Part shown: one piece after another, positions 23,903-33,805 of the stretch
Position numbering within the stretch: the stretch's first letter is position 1
How the letters are laid out: each line of letters starts with the position of its first letter
NCBI RefSeq assembly: GCF_003544875.1
Contig: NZ_CP032093.1
Coordinates: 62,001 to 126,000, forward strand
Direction of reading: 5' to 3'
Source of the DNA: Vibrio alfacsensis
GTDB lineage: Bacteria > Pseudomonadota > Gammaproteobacteria > Enterobacterales > Vibrionaceae
DNA: 64,000 nucleotides
Made by a program: the position numbers and the translations under genes
The notes under the pieces: generated by a model
The model's input: the letters and a program-made list of their open reading frames with translations, nothing else
What the model was told of the DNA's origin: nothing
The model's database searches: none

Positions 23903-25156
23903 TTGGATTACTTCAATTATCAGGATGATGGCCAGCTTTGGGCTGAAGACGTCTCACTCTATGCTCTTGCTGAGCAATATGGCACACCTCTTTATGTATA
24001 CTCACGTGCGACACTAGAGCGTCATTGGAATGCATTCGACAGTTCAGTGGGGCAGCACCCACATCTTGTTTGTTATGCAGTAAAAGCAAACTCTAACCTA
24101 GGTGTATTGAATGCTTTGGCTCGTTTGGGGTCTGGTTTTGATATTGTCTCAGGTGGTGAGCTAGAACGTGTTATCGCTGCAGGTGGCGATGCGAAAAAAG
24201 TGGTGTTCTCTGGCGTTGGTAAGACTCCAGCAGAAATGAAACGTGCTCTCGAGCTTGGCATTAAATGCTTTAATGTTGAATCTGAACCTGAGCTCGAACG
24301 CTTGAACCGTGTGGCCGGTGAGTTAGGTGTGATTGCACCGATTTCTTTGCGTATTAACCCTGACGTTGATGCGAAAACGCACCCTTACATTTCGACAGGT
24401 CTTCGCGACAATAAATTCGGCATCGCCTTTGACCGTGCGCCTGCGGTGTATCAATTCGCGCAGAGTTTACCGAACCTTAATGTACAAGGTATCGATTGTC
24501 ATATTGGCTCCCAACTAACCAATATCGAACCATTTATTGATGCGACAGACCGTCTGTTGGCATTGATTGATGATTTGAAAGCACAAGGCATTAATATTCG
24601 CCATCTTGATGTTGGTGGTGGTCTAGGCGTCGTTTATCGCGATGAATTACCCCCACAGCCCTCTGATTACGCCAAAGCGCTATTGGCGCGTCTTGAAAAT
24701 CATCAAGAGCTTGAGCTTATCTTTGAGCCAGGACGGGCGATTGCAGCAAACGCTGGTATTTTGCTCACGCGAGTAGAATTCCTAAAGCACACTGAGCACA
24801 AGAACTTTGCGATCATCGACGCAGCGATGAATGATTTAATGCGTCCCGCGCTATATCAAGCATGGCAAGATATCGTGCCTGTCTCACCACGTGATGGTGA
24901 GGCACAAACTTACGATCTTGTTGGCCCTATCTGCGAAACAGGCGATTTCTTGGGTAAAGATCGAGCGCTAGTGCTGCAAGAAGGTGATCTACTCGCGGTT
25001 CGCTCTGCAGGTGCCTATGGCTTTGTGATGTCTTCGAACTACAATACCCGTACCCGAGCGGCGGAAGTGATGGTGGATGGTACCCAAAGTCATCTTGTTC
25101 GCCAGCGTGAGGAGCTGACCAGTTTGTGGCAGCTGGAACAGATTCTACCGGAGTAA
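23903..25156 (+). CDS. lysA: diaminopimelate decarboxylase
   Basis: Last step of lysine synthesis: meso-diaminopimelate to lysine plus CO2. A PLP enzyme of fold III. The PLP lysine lies in [12 protein letters not shown] near residue 60. Other motifs are [12 protein letters not shown] (phosphate binding), [11 protein letters not shown] and [11 protein letters not shown] (active-site cysteine). The length of 417 aa fits the proteobacterial type. The start is TTG at 23903 behind GGGAAG. No in-frame ATG lies near, and [15 protein letters not shown] matches the expected N terminus. dapF follows at 10 bases. Confidence 0.95.
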   Translation: MDYFNYQDDGQLWAEDVSLYALAEQYGTPLYVYSRATLERHWNAFDSSVGQHPHLVCYAVKANSNLGVLNALARLGSGFDIVSGGELERVIAAGGDAKKVVFSGVGKTPAEMKRALELGIKCFNVESEPELERLNRVAGELGVIAPISLRINPDVDAKTHPYISTGLRDNKFGIAFDRAPAVYQFAQSLPNLNVQGIDCHIGSQLTNIEPFIDATDRLLALIDDLKAQGINIRHLDVGGGLGVVYRDELPPQPSDYAKALLARLENHQELELIFEPGRAIAANAGILLTRVEFLKHTEHKNFAIIDAAMNDLMRPALYQAWQDIVPVSPRDGEAQTYDLVGPICETGDFLGKDRALVLQEGDLLAVRSAGAYGFVMSSNYNTRTRAAEVMVDGTQSHLVRQREELTSLWQLEQILPE

Positions 25157-25166
25157 CACACAACAA

Positions 25167-25997
25167 ATGCATTTCCACTTTTCTAAAATGCACGGTTTGG
25201 GCAACGACTTTATGGTCGTCGACTGTATTACCCAGAACGTGTTTTTCTCGCAAGATTTGATCCGTCGCTTGGCGGATCGCAACACGGGCGTCGGCTTTGA
25301 CCAGTTGCTCGTCGTTGAAGCACCATACGATCCGGAAACCGACTTTCATTACCGCATCTTTAATGCTGACGGTAGTGAAGTAGAGCAGTGCGGAAATGGC
25401 GCTCGCTGCTTTGCTCGTTTTGTGCGTTTAAAGGGCTTGACCAATAAATACAGCATCAGCGTAAGCACTAAGAAAGGAAAGATGATCCTCGATATCGAAG
25501 ATGATGGTGAGGTCACGGTGAATATGGGTATCCCAGAGTTTGAGCCAAGTAAAATCCCTTTCAAAGCGAAGCAGAAAGAAAAAACCTATATCATGCGCGC
25601 TGGTGAGAAGACCTTATTCTGTGGCGCGGTGAGCATGGGCAATCCTCATGTGGTGACGGTGGTGGATGATGTGGATACGGCAGACGTAGAAACACTTGGC
25701 CCATTGCTCGAGTCTCACGAACGCTTCCCTGAGCGTGTGAATGCTGGGTTTATGCAGGTGGTCAATCGTGGTCATATTCGTTTGCGCGTGTATGAGCGAG
25801 GAACGGGTGAAACCCAAGCTTGCGGTAGCGGTGCATGTGGTGCCGTTGCTGTTGGTATTGTGCAAGGTTTGCTTGATGAGGATGTGAAAGTTTCCCTGCC
25901 TGGTGGCGAATTGCGGATTTCTTGGCAAGGTCCTGGTAAGCCATTGTTTATGACCGGCCCTGCCACCCATGTATTTGATGGTCAGCTGTCGTGTTAG
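25167..25997 (+). CDS. dapF: diaminopimelate epimerase
   Basis: Interconverts LL- and meso-diaminopimelate for lysine and peptidoglycan. It is a cofactor-free two-base enzyme. Both catalytic cysteines are visible in matching contexts: [13 protein letters not shown] near residue 73 and [15 protein letters not shown] near residue 219. The length is 276 aa, as usual. It is part of lysA-dapF-yigA-xerC-yigB, and the next gene overlaps its end by seven bases. Confidence 0.96.
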   Translation: MHFHFSKMHGLGNDFMVVDCITQNVFFSQDLIRRLADRNTGVGFDQLLVVEAPYDPETDFHYRIFNADGSEVEQCGNGARCFARFVRLKGLTNKYSISVSTKKGKMILDIEDDGEVTVNMGIPEFEPSKIPFKAKQKEKTYIMRAGEKTLFCGAVSMGNPHVVTVVDDVDTADVETLGPLLESHERFPERVNAGFMQVVNRGHIRLRVYERGTGETQACGSGACGAVAVGIVQGLLDEDVKVSLPGGELRISWQGPGKPLFMTGPATHVFDGQLSC

Positions 25998-26722
25998 TAG
26001 AAGAAAAGGAAATTCAATTACCCTCCGTTGACGCCGATGCTTTGACGGCAGAAGTGGTTGCTGAATATCTGAAAGACCATCCGGATTTCTTTGTTCAGCG
26101 CCCAGAACTGATTGATCGACTTTCTCTGCCTCATGCTGATCTCGGTACCGTTTCTCTTGTGCATATTCAAATGAATCGTCAGCGTCAGCGCATTGAAGAA
26201 CTTGAAGAAGAAATCACCACACTGATGTCCTTGGCTGCCAGTAATGACCGAACATTTTATGAGTTCATGGATCTGCAAGGGCAAATTCTTAAGTGTGCTG
26301 ATTTTAAGCAAGTGATTGCAGCAATCGAACAGAAAGCAAAAGAGCTGGGTTTAAAAGCCTATGTTCGTCTGTTGAGTCAGTGTCATGCTGAAACTCAACT
26401 GAGTAAGGAAAGTTACCAACGTTTTGCGATGAATCACTTAAATGGCAAAGACGCTTATCTAGGTCGTCTGCGTAAAGTGGATCGTGAAGCTTTGTTTGGA
26501 AATATGGATGTTCCAGAAATGGGGTCCTATGTGGTGTTGCCGTTGGTGAAACAACAGCCGCTCGGTGTTCTGGCATTTTCTAGTGAAGATGGTGGTCACT
26601 TTCAACCAGATATGGATACCTTGTTTTTGCGTCACCTCTCATTAGTCGTGGCATATCTCGCACAAACTCTGGTATGGCATGAACATCATGATAACAGCAC
26701 CCAACAAACCTCTACCCAATAG
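25991..26722 (+). CDS. yigA: DUF484 family protein (YigA)
   Basis: A 243-aa member of the DUF484 family, always found between dapF and xerC. The first part ([27 protein letters not shown]) is the family hallmark. A short coiled coil ([16 protein letters not shown]) leads into a GAF-like domain ending [20 protein letters not shown]. No catalytic residues are evident, and its biochemical role is not known. The start is GTG at 25991, overlapping dapF. Its end overlaps the start of xerC by about 35-44 bases. Confidence 0.88.
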   Translation: MLVEEKEIQLPSVDADALTAEVVAEYLKDHPDFFVQRPELIDRLSLPHADLGTVSLVHIQMNRQRQRIEELEEEITTLMSLAASNDRTFYEFMDLQGQILKCADFKQVIAAIEQKAKELGLKAYVRLLSQCHAETQLSKESYQRFAMNHLNGKDAYLGRLRKVDREALFGNMDVPEMGSYVVLPLVKQQPLGVLAFSSEDGGHFQPDMDTLFLRHLSLVVAYLAQTLVWHEHHDNSTQQTSTQ

Positions 26723-27618
26723 TCTTAGCAAGCCCCTTGAACGTTTCTATGAATTTCTGCGAAGCGAAAAGGGGCTGAGCCTGCATACTCAACGAAATTA
26801 CAAACAACAACTGGGCACCATGGCTCAGCACCTCGCAGATATGGGCCTGAAAGAGTGGTCTCAAGTTGATGCGGGCTGGGTTCGGCAACTTGCGGGTAAA
26901 GGCATGCGTGAGGGAATGAAAGCCAGTAGTTTAGCCACACGTCTCTCTTCTCTGCGGAGTTTTTCGATTTTCTTATCTTACGGGGAGAAATGACCGCAAA
27001 TCCCGCTAAAGGGTATCTGCACCTCGTAAGAAGCGACCTCTCCCTAAAAACCTAGATGTTGATGAAGTAAACCAGCTGCTTGAAGTGAATGAGGATGATC
27101 CTTTAGCGGTTCGCGATCGTGCGATGATGGAGCTCATGTACGGTGCGGGTTTACGTTTAGCTGAACTGGTGAGCATTGATGTTCGTGATGTTCATTTGCG
27201 GAGTGGGGAATTACGGGTTATTGGTAAAGGTGACAAAGAGCGTAAAGTCCCATTCTCAGGCATGGCGACAGAGTGGGTAGGTAAGTGGCTTAAAGTTCGT
27301 GGTGGGTTTGCTGCGGCTGGTGAATCTGCGTTATTTGTGTCTAAGCTTGGTACGCGTATTTCACACCGAAGTGTGCAAAAGCGCATGGCCGAATGGGGAC
27401 AAAAACAGTCGGTAGCGAGCCATATTAGCCCGCATAAATTGCGTCACTCATTTGCTACCCATATGCTGGAGTCGAGCAATAACTTACGTGCAGTACAAGA
27501 GTTGTTAGGGCATGAAAACATTTCAACCACTCAAATCTATACGCACTTGGATTTTCAACATTTAGCACAGGCTTATGATCAGGCGCACCCTCGTGCACGT
27601 AAGAAGAGCGATAAATAG
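26679..27618 (+). CDS. xerC: tyrosine recombinase XerC, broken by two frameshifts
   Basis: XerC acts with XerD at dif to resolve chromosome dimers. The SAM-like N-terminal domain ([24 protein letters not shown]) runs to FSIFLS. Then [12 protein letters not shown] is in a second frame, and [22 protein letters not shown] onward is in a third. The catalytic domain is intact: [10 protein letters not shown] (Arg), [12 protein letters not shown] (His-x-x-Arg), [14 protein letters not shown] (His and Tyr nucleophile). Adding one base at 26976-26978 and one G to the GGG at 27011-27013 restores a protein of about 310 aa. Translation may start at 26679 or 26688. The loss of one base at two places in an important gene suggests sequence error. 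Confidence 0.88.
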
Positions 27619-27626
27619 GGACTCGA

Positions 27627-28349
27627 ATGAAATTCTACCGCAGTATTCCGTCAGTTAAAGCGATGACATTTGATCTTGATGATACGCTCTACGACAACTA
27701 TCCAGTGATCGTGCGTATGGAACAAGAGTTATTGTCTTGGCTCAGTCGGAATCACCCCGCGGTTGCGCATTTGGGAAAAGCGGAGTGGCTGGCAGTAAAA
27801 AAACAAGTCGTAGAGCAGCAACCTGAGCTAAAAAGCGATGTGACGCGTTGGCGTTGGGTGCAGCTAAAAAGGGCATTTCTTGACGCCGGTTATGACGAGC
27901 CTGATGCGGAGAACGCAGCACAGGCAGGCGTTGATATTGCGTTAGACTGGCGCAGCCGGTTTACCGTACCACAGACAAGCCTCGATATACTGGCGCAACT
28001 TAGAAAACAACTTCCCCTTGTTGCCATCACTAACGGTAATGTTGATTTAGATAGAATCGGCCTTGCTCCGTTCTTTGAACTGGTCTTAAAGGCAGGGCCT
28101 GATGGACGAGCGAAACCTGAGCCCGATTTATTTAATAAAGCGCAGCAATTTTTAGATGTACCAGCCCAACATATTCTTCATGTTGGTGACCATTTGGTGA
28201 CGGATGTTTTGGGAGCGAAACTGTCAGGCTATTCCGCGTGCTGGTTTAATCGCAATACAGAACCTCGGCAGGGAAATACGAAAAGTCAGTTATTACCAGA
28301 TGTAGAGATCCATTGCTTGAACACCTTGGGGGAGTTCTTAAACCACTGA
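27627..28349 (+). CDS. yigB: HAD phosphatase YigB
   Basis: A cytoplasmic HAD-family phosphatase of 240 aa. Known: E. coli YigB dephosphorylates 5-amino-6-(5-phospho-D-ribitylamino)uracil in riboflavin synthesis, among other substrates. The motifs are MTFDLDDTLYDN (nucleophile Asp), LVAITNGNVD (motif II), KPEPDLFNKA (Lys) and HVGDHLVTDVLGAK (acidic motif IV). It follows xerC by eight bases, as in E. coli, and closes the operon. Confidence 0.9.
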   Translation: MKFYRSIPSVKAMTFDLDDTLYDNYPVIVRMEQELLSWLSRNHPAVAHLGKAEWLAVKKQVVEQQPELKSDVTRWRWVQLKRAFLDAGYDEPDAENAAQAGVDIALDWRSRFTVPQTSLDILAQLRKQLPLVAITNGNVDLDRIGLAPFFELVLKAGPDGRAKPEPDLFNKAQQFLDVPAQHILHVGDHLVTDVLGAKLSGYSACWFNRNTEPRQGNTKSQLLPDVEIHCLNTLGEFLNH

Positions 28350-28374
28350 TGGTTTCACGTGAACGACACTGATA

Positions 28375-28401
28375 AAAAACGCAGCGAAAGCTGCGTTTTT
28401 T
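28375..28401. terminator. bidirectional terminator between yigB and tapT
   Basis: AAAAAACGCAGC pairs with GCTGCGTTTTTT around GAAA. It has T runs on both strands and serves two convergent genes. Confidence 0.88.
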
Positions 28402-28410
28402 ATTTCTCAT

Positions 28411-29013
28411 TTATGATTTGAGCGCATGGCCACTTTTCTCTGCTTGAAAGTGTGGGATGTAATGTTGGAAGAAATCCAGCATTTGCTGTTGGTTTTCATG
28501 TTCACCGAGTTGTCCTAACAGCTGCGCTGCGACTTCAAATGTGCATAAGTTCCCATCTTGCTGATTGCGACGCAGTTGATATTGAGAATTGGCTTGGCTG
28601 ACTAGCCCCATCATCGCAATATCCTCTAACCAATGGCTCTTGTTGATCATTTTACGAGCTTCTTGCCAAGTCGCATCAAGGATGATGAACATTGGTTTTC
28701 TATTTTGTTGATGGCTTTGCTTTTGTACTTGTTCCAACGTTAGGCTCTCTTCACTTGGAAAAAGAAGTACTGGCAACAAGCTTGGATCTGCAAACATGGT
28801 TGACCATTCTGCTGGTGGGCATTTACGCTCCCAAACGACTCGAGTCACATTCAACTGGCACTGGATAAGTAGTTTGCCTGTATTGGTGTCTCGAGCTTGC
28901 TCATTTGGATGTATCAAGAGCATTAATTTATGTTCACTGCTCAGCTTTGGCAGCAGTGAGCAAATGCAGTTGAATTGAAAACCACACTGGAGACAAGGCT
29001 GCTGCGTTATCAC
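28411..29013 (-). CDS. DTW-domain tRNA-uridine aminocarboxypropyltransferase (TapT-like)
   Basis: The 200-aa DTW protein (LDATWQEARKMI near residue 113) has an N-terminal zinc-type cysteine cluster (CLQCGFQFNCIC). Known: the DTW family makes 3-(3-amino-3-carboxypropyl)uridine in tRNA from S-adenosylmethionine; TapT (YfiP) of E. coli acts at position 47. The family is clear. The exact tRNA position is inferred, because paralogues exist. The start overlaps the stop of the upstream lipoprotein gene by four bases, so the two are coupled. Confidence 0.85.
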   Translation of the reverse strand: MITQQPCLQCGFQFNCICSLLPKLSSEHKLMLLIHPNEQARDTNTGKLLIQCQLNVTRVVWERKCPPAEWSTMFADPSLLPVLLFPSEESLTLEQVQKQSHQQNRKPMFIILDATWQEARKMINKSHWLEDIAMMGLVSQANSQYQLRRNQQDGNLCTFEVAAQLLGQLGEHENQQQMLDFFQHYIPHFQAEKSGHALKS

Positions 29014-30560
29014 AAACGGACTCCGTCGCGAACTGGGCTAATTTCATCAGAGAACAAGCGTACACCACTGATCTGCTCTTTGGTTGCCTTTGGCGCTAAA
29101 CTTGGATTAATTGGGTAACTTGCCCCGGTGTATTGCATGACATGTTGGCCAGACGAAGCTCCGCCCCCGCTGACATTAAAAATGAGGTCTCGCCAACCAT
29201 GAGAGGTTTGTTGGCCAAGCATTATTGGGCTTTGCACCAGCGTGATACGGCTATTGAATACCCAAGTTTTGTTGTCATTTTCAAAGACTAATAATGTGCA
29301 ACCACCTGAACCACACCAATCCAGTTGGACGAGCAATTCTTCATTTCCATCATCATTTAGGTCGTAAGTCAGCCAGCGATATTGGTTGTTGTTTGAATTT
29401 ATTTGGTTAATGAAGAAGTAGTTACGAACAGCAGCATCAACTTTGGAGTTGAAGTCTGCACTTGATGGAATGTTCACCGTTTTGATAGGAGTGCTGTTGC
29501 TTTGTTGCGTGGTATTCTCTGTGTCTGAGTTATGTATTGTTGATGGATAGAGTACCAGTCCACCACCAGCAATAGGATAAACCATGCTGCCTACTTTCTC
29601 TTGAGTTGCTTTGAGTGTATCTCCATCACGAGTGAACAAACGTTCAGTGATCAATCGTTGCTGTTGGTGATGCGTCATCACTACTTGTATTTGTGATGGG
29701 CTCAGTTGTTGCCAATAACCTCGTTCAATCAACGATGGTTGTCCATCCGCGTAGCGGTATTGAGTGATTGCGCTGTGATCGGTGTTCAGTGTCATCTGGA
29801 CTTCAAAGCCCTGTGATTGGGTTGATGTCGCTACATAGGTATCCGCCCAGTCTAAGGTAGAATCTATATTCGCTGTCATACCACAACCTTGGTAGCTCTT
29901 ACCATTGTGCTCTAGTGTCGCTTTCCAACCATATAGAGAATTACTCATAGTGTCAGAACATAGATTCTCTGTCATGCGCAACTCTCCATCGTTAAGTTGA
30001 TAGGTGCGTTGACGCGGTTGCAGTTGGCGACTATCAACATTTAGTGTTTCTATAGGCTTACCGATTTGCTTAAGCACAAATGAGTCGCCTTCGAAATGTG
30101 CATGCCATGATGGTTCGTTCCCAAAGACGCGCGTTGGTTTGCTGGTTTCTTTACAGCGGCTTGTATTTTCTGTCGTGAGGAAGTTCACTTGTTCAACCAC
30201 AACGTTGGCATCAAAATCTGCAGAGAAACCATCAACACCTGGCTGAGTCAGATGACCAATAATTTCACCATACATAATTTGGTAAGGCTCGGAGGTTAAC
30301 CCTACTGCACGTTGGATTTGTTGGGGAGAGAGTTGTAGCCAATATTGTTTATCGCTACCACAAGGCGTGATGTATTGGCTTTCGTGGCCAATCACCACTT
30401 CACCACGCAACATAAAGGTTTGAGGTAAGATGGTTTCCGGCTTATCTAAAGATGCAGGCGGTGTGTTTGGTGTGTCTTCACCTGACGGTGATGGCTGCAT
30501 GCTACATGCTTGCAGGACCAGCAGTGTGGCTAATGCTACTGGGTTTTTCAAAGCCTTCAT
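29010..30560 (-). CDS. large lipoprotein with NlpE/META-like repeats and an acidic C-terminal domain
   Basis: A 516-aa protein starting MKALKNPVALATLLVLQAC. The LQAC lipobox predicts lipidation at Cys19. A linker rich in Pro and Thr follows. The middle holds COG3650-like text (FGNEPSWHAHFEGDSFVL, LRMTENLCSDTMSNSLYGW). A NlpE-like segment then follows (RGYWQQLSPSQIQVVMTHHQ). The last 150 residues include DLNDDGNEELLVQLDWCGSGGC, an Asp-rich loop like calcium-binding VCBS/FG-GAP turns. No enzyme motif is seen. Function is unknown; an envelope or stress-sensing role is only suggested by the parts. Confidence 0.75.
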   Translation of the reverse strand: MKALKNPVALATLLVLQACSMQPSPSGEDTPNTPPASLDKPETILPQTFMLRGEVVIGHESQYITPCGSDKQYWLQLSPQQIQRAVGLTSEPYQIMYGEIIGHLTQPGVDGFSADFDANVVVEQVNFLTTENTSRCKETSKPTRVFGNEPSWHAHFEGDSFVLKQIGKPIETLNVDSRQLQPRQRTYQLNDGELRMTENLCSDTMSNSLYGWKATLEHNGKSYQGCGMTANIDSTLDWADTYVATSTQSQGFEVQMTLNTDHSAITQYRYADGQPSLIERGYWQQLSPSQIQVVMTHHQQQRLITERLFTRDGDTLKATQEKVGSMVYPIAGGGLVLYPSTIHNSDTENTTQQSNSTPIKTVNIPSSADFNSKVDAAVRNYFFINQINSNNNQYRWLTYDLNDDGNEELLVQLDWCGSGGCTLLVFENDNKTWVFNSRITLVQSPIMLGQQTSHGWRDLIFNVSGGGASSGQHVMQYTGASYPINPSLAPKATKEQISGVRLFSDEISPVRDGVRL

Positions 30561-30599
30561 GTTATATCTTCCTCATTACAATCTGCATCGGATGGCATT

Positions 30600-31070
30600 A
30601 TGGCATATTGGTTATTTAAAACAGAACCAGATACCTTTTCTATTGACACGCTGCGAACCCAAAAGGTTTCATGTTGGGAGGGCGTTCGTAATTATCAGGC
30701 GCGCAATATGATGCGTGATCAAGTCAAATTGGGCGACTTGGTGCTGATATACCATTCCTCTTGCAAGAACGTTGGTGTGGCAGGTATTGCCAAAGTCACC
30801 CATGAAGCATACCCCGATCATTTCCAGTTTGACTTGGAGAGTGACTACTACGATCCAAAGTCTGATCCAGAAAATCCGCGCTGGATTATGGTGGATATCG
30901 AGTTTGTACGTAAGACCGAGCGCTTGATCCCACTGTCAGTGATGAAAGCGATGCCTGAGCTAGAAAATATGCCATTGGTGAAACGCGGCAATCGCTTATC
31001 GATCATGCCGGTGAGTGAAGATGAGTGGCAAGCGATCCTTAGCAAAGAGAAGTTGCCAAGTCGCCAATAA
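30600..31070 (+). CDS. EVE domain (PUA-like) protein
   Basis: A 156-aa cytoplasmic protein that is nearly all EVE domain: YWLFKTEPDTFSID, SCWEGVRNYQARNMMRD, GDLVLIYHSSCKNVGVAGIAKV, and ENPRWIMVDIEFVRK. Known: EVE domains bind modified bases in DNA or RNA; the human homologue is THYN1. Cellular role in bacteria is unsettled. It is divergent from the large lipoprotein gene, with its own short upstream region, and ends in a terminator shared with yigL. Confidence 0.88.
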   Translation: MAYWLFKTEPDTFSIDTLRTQKVSCWEGVRNYQARNMMRDQVKLGDLVLIYHSSCKNVGVAGIAKVTHEAYPDHFQFDLESDYYDPKSDPENPRWIMVDIEFVRKTERLIPLSVMKAMPELENMPLVKRGNRLSIMPVSEDEWQAILSKEKLPSRQ

Positions 31071-31073
31071 AAG

Positions 31074-31107
31074 AAAAGGGCTGCAAATGCGCAGCCCTTT
31101 GTCATTT
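31074..31107. terminator. bidirectional terminator between the EVE gene and yigL
   Basis: AAAGGGCTGC pairs with GCAGCCCTTT around AAATGC-type loop bases. It lies between convergent genes. Confidence 0.8.
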
Positions 31108-31140
31108 TATGGATAACTGGTCCTAGATAGCAAAGACCAG

Positions 31141-31965
31141 TTATAGCAAATGCTCTTGCAGGTAGTGTGCGACTGCATCGTCGGCGTTGCTGCCAATCAC
31201 TTCATTGTTTGGTAGTGCCTTCATCACTTTCTCGTGAGACGTACCCATCACCAAACCTTTACCCGCCATTGATAGCATTTCTACATCGTTCATGCCGTCG
31301 CCAAATGCGATGGTGTTTTCTAGCGTTAGGCCAATGGACTCCGCGACTGCTTTTAGTGCATCACCTTTAGAAACGCCAGCGCTCATTACTTCTAAGCACC
31401 AAGGTGTAGAGAATGCGATGTTCAATCGGTCTCCAAATTGCTCGCGCAGCTTAGTTTCGAAAGTGACAAGGTGGTCGTGATCTTGCGCAGGATGCGTGAA
31501 GAAAATTTTCGCAATGCCATCCGTCGGCGCGTTGTTTTCATCGTACAGTTTATAACTGAACTCTTCATGAAAATCACGCAGTTGCTCATCGTCTTTGTTC
31601 AACAACCAGTCTTCATTTTGGTACATGTGGATAAGTATTTCTGGATCCGTTTTGATCGTGTTGATCACCGGTTGTACCAAATCTTCAGGGACATTTTGGC
31701 TGTACATCTCGTGATCATTTTGGTCATGCACGCGCGCACCGTTTGATGTGATCATGTAAGCCGGAATGCCGACTGTACGACGAATGCTTGCGACGTCTAC
31801 GTGGTGACGACCCGTTGCAAAGACAAATGTGTAACCTTTTTCGTGCAGCGCTTTCAGCGTTTCTTTTGAGTAGGCACTTAGCTGGTGGTTAGGTGCGAGT
31901 AAAGTACCATCCAGATCGGAGGCAACGATTTTGGTGATCTCTTTGCAAGGTAGCGATATGGTCAT
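31141..31965 (-). CDS. yigL: Cof-type HAD phosphatase (YigL)
   Basis: A 274-aa HAD IIB phosphatase. Motifs: IVASDLDGTLLAPNHQLS (nucleophile), FVFATGRHH (motif II), and IAFGDGMNDVEMLSMAGKGLVMG (acidic motif and Cof signature). Known: E. coli YigL acts on pyridoxal phosphate and sugar phosphates. The assignment to YigL rather than another Cof paralogue rests on the neighbours: pldB upstream in the same direction and rhtB beyond it, as in E. coli. Confidence 0.87.
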   Translation of the reverse strand: MTISLPCKEITKIVASDLDGTLLAPNHQLSAYSKETLKALHEKGYTFVFATGRHHVDVASIRRTVGIPAYMITSNGARVHDQNDHEMYSQNVPEDLVQPVINTIKTDPEILIHMYQNEDWLLNKDDEQLRDFHEEFSYKLYDENNAPTDGIAKIFFTHPAQDHDHLVTFETKLREQFGDRLNIAFSTPWCLEVMSAGVSKGDALKAVAESIGLTLENTIAFGDGMNDVEMLSMAGKGLVMGTSHEKVMKALPNNEVIGSNADDAVAHYLQEHLL

Positions 31966-32092
31966 GAAGCCCTCGTAAACGGTTCGAATAGAGTGGAACA
32001 GGTTGATTGCACACGGAGTACAGTAGATTGACTAGGTCATACTGCTCCGAGTGCGGGGAACATGATGAAGTTTACGCCAAAATAAGGAAGAA

Positions 32093-32128
32093 AAAGAGGG
32101 TAAATCGAAGACGTCGTCTTTCCTCTTT
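32093..32128 (-). terminator. probable terminator at the end of pldB
   Basis: On the minus strand AAAGAGG pairs with CCTCTTT, with an inner stem AAGACG/CGTCTT, then a T run. The stem overlaps the pldB stop codon. Confidence 0.55.
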
Positions 32129-33125
32129 AATTTGTTATTTGGCTTTGCTCACGCATAAAAGAAAAGATCATATCGAGCGCTTGGTTCCGATATTGGTCTT
32201 TCTCGAACAAGATTTCGTGTTCTGCATTATCGATAGAAATTAGCTGTGCATTTGGGTTGGTTTTACGGAGTTTATTGATAAAGCGTTGTTGTGCAGCGTT
32301 ACTGACGATGCGATCGTTCCCCGCCTGAACCAGTAAAACAGGAACGTTGATCTGGCGTGTCAGCAAAATGCATTGCTTGGCAGCCATTAAGCCTTGCCAT
32401 ACCCAGCGAGTGCTTGGCCCACCAACCTGTAGTTCTGGTTTATTGTTGTATAAATCGCGGAACCAATGGTAGCGACTGGCGCTTTGGCTAAGTGGGTTAT
32501 CTTCAAATGGTTTTGGATAATACGCTTTATGGCCTGGTGCATAGCTTGGCTGTGATGAGACAGCGGCAAGGATTTGCGTTACTGGAATGGCAACAGGACT
32601 GAGATACCAAGGGAGGTGAATACCAAACATTGGTGCGCTTAGGATCAAAGCATTGAAGTGATGTTCTGGATGAGTCTGAAGATAACGTGTCGCAATCGCG
32701 CCACCCATGGAGTGAGCGATGATAAAACGTTGTTGGTAGCCACTTAAGTCGAGCTGCTGCAGCACTAATGCCATATCGTCAATGTAATCATTAAAGTCAT
32801 AGACGTGACCCATGTCAGAGTCTGGCAGCAGACGATCTGATAAACCTTGTCCTCGGTGGTCAAACGAATACACGTCATAACCTTGTCGATACAGATCGTA
32901 GAACAGTTCTTGGTATTTCCAGGAAGCCTCAACGCGGCCGTTGACGATCAGTATGGCTTTTGTGTGCTCAGGGTTGGTAAGTTTGCACCAGTAGATTTTC
33001 TTTTTCTCTGTCCCTTTTACAAAGCCCTCTTGTCGTTCTTGCCAAAGTGCTGCGATCGGACCACCTATTGCTTGCTCAAATAAGTGCTCTTGAGTATAAG
33101 TCAAAGGTGAATGGTTAATAGCCAT
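32127..33125 (-). CDS. pldB: lysophospholipase L2 (PldB), alpha/beta hydrolase
   Basis: Hydrolyses 2-acyl lysophospholipids at the inner membrane. The alpha/beta hydrolase parts are clear: oxyanion region ILIVNGRVEASWKYQEL, DHRGQGLSDR, nucleophile elbow FIIAHSMGGAIATRY, acid in LVQAGNDRIV, and histidine in IDNAEHEILFE. From the ATG at 33125 (MAINHSPLTYTQEHLFEQ) the protein is 332 aa, near the E. coli length. An ATG at 33167 would add 14 residues. The gene is divergent from rhtB. Conserved pairing with rhtB and yigL supports the name. Confidence 0.88.
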   Translation of the reverse strand: MAINHSPLTYTQEHLFEQAIGGPIAALWQERQEGFVKGTEKKKIYWCKLTNPEHTKAILIVNGRVEASWKYQELFYDLYRQGYDVYSFDHRGQGLSDRLLPDSDMGHVYDFNDYIDDMALVLQQLDLSGYQQRFIIAHSMGGAIATRYLQTHPEHHFNALILSAPMFGIHLPWYLSPVAIPVTQILAAVSSQPSYAPGHKAYYPKPFEDNPLSQSASRYHWFRDLYNNKPELQVGGPSTRWVWQGLMAAKQCILLTRQINVPVLLVQAGNDRIVSNAAQQRFINKLRKTNPNAQLISIDNAEHEILFEKDQYRNQALDMIFSFMREQSQITN

Positions 33126-33190
33126 TAGTCGATTACCTGAAGATACGTTGAAGACGCGATGTATCATCGAAGAATTATTGAGGAAATGCA

Positions 33191-33805
33191 ATGGATACCC
33201 ACGTTTGGTTAGCCTATGTGGTAACAGCAATCGTTTTTAGTCTGGCTCCGGGATCGGGTACCGTCAACTCAATCAGTAATGGTTTGAGTTACGGCACACG
33301 CAAGTCATTGGGTGCTATCGTCGGTTTGCAAATCGGTCTGGCAATTCATATTGCTCTAGTAGGTGCGGGTATTGGCGCATTGGTCGCACAATCGGCCATG
33401 GCATTTACCGTGATCAAGTGGGTTGGTGCAGCTTACCTTGTGTGGCTTGGCATTCAAAAATGGCGTGATACGTCCGGTTTGGTTGCTGCTGAAAGCCATA
33501 AAGCCATGTCAGGGACTTCTCTATTATATAAAGCCATTCTCATTAACCTGACTAACCCAAAATCTATTGTGTTCTTAGTGGCATTGTTTCCACAGTTCAT
33601 CGACCCAGCAAAAGATCAACTGACACAGTTGTTGGTATTGGGTGTGACCACAGTGACCATCGATGCATTTGTCATGCTCGGGTACACCACACTGGCTGCA
33701 CAAATGGGCCGTTTTATTCGCTCTGATCGTATCATGAGTAAAATAAACAAAGTCTTTGGCTCAATGTTTATGGGTTGCGGCGCCTTGCTTGCTGCAGCAA
33801 AATGA
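33191..33805 (+). CDS. rhtB: RhtB/LysE family amino-acid exporter
   Basis: A 204-aa LysE-superfamily transporter with six hydrophobic segments. The N-terminal signature (VWLAYVVTAIVFSLAPGSGTVNSISNGLSYGTRKSLGAIVG) is that of RhtB. The inter-repeat region carries WVGAAYLVWLGIQKWRD and NLTNPKSIVFLVALFPQF. Known: RhtB exports homoserine and homoserine lactone. The substrate here is inferred from similarity and from its place beside pldB. The start has a GAGGAA site. Confidence 0.88.
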   Translation: MDTHVWLAYVVTAIVFSLAPGSGTVNSISNGLSYGTRKSLGAIVGLQIGLAIHIALVGAGIGALVAQSAMAFTVIKWVGAAYLVWLGIQKWRDTSGLVAAESHKAMSGTSLLYKAILINLTNPKSIVFLVALFPQFIDPAKDQLTQLLVLGVTTVTIDAFVMLGYTTLAAQMGRFIRSDRIMSKINKVFGSMFMGCGALLAAAK

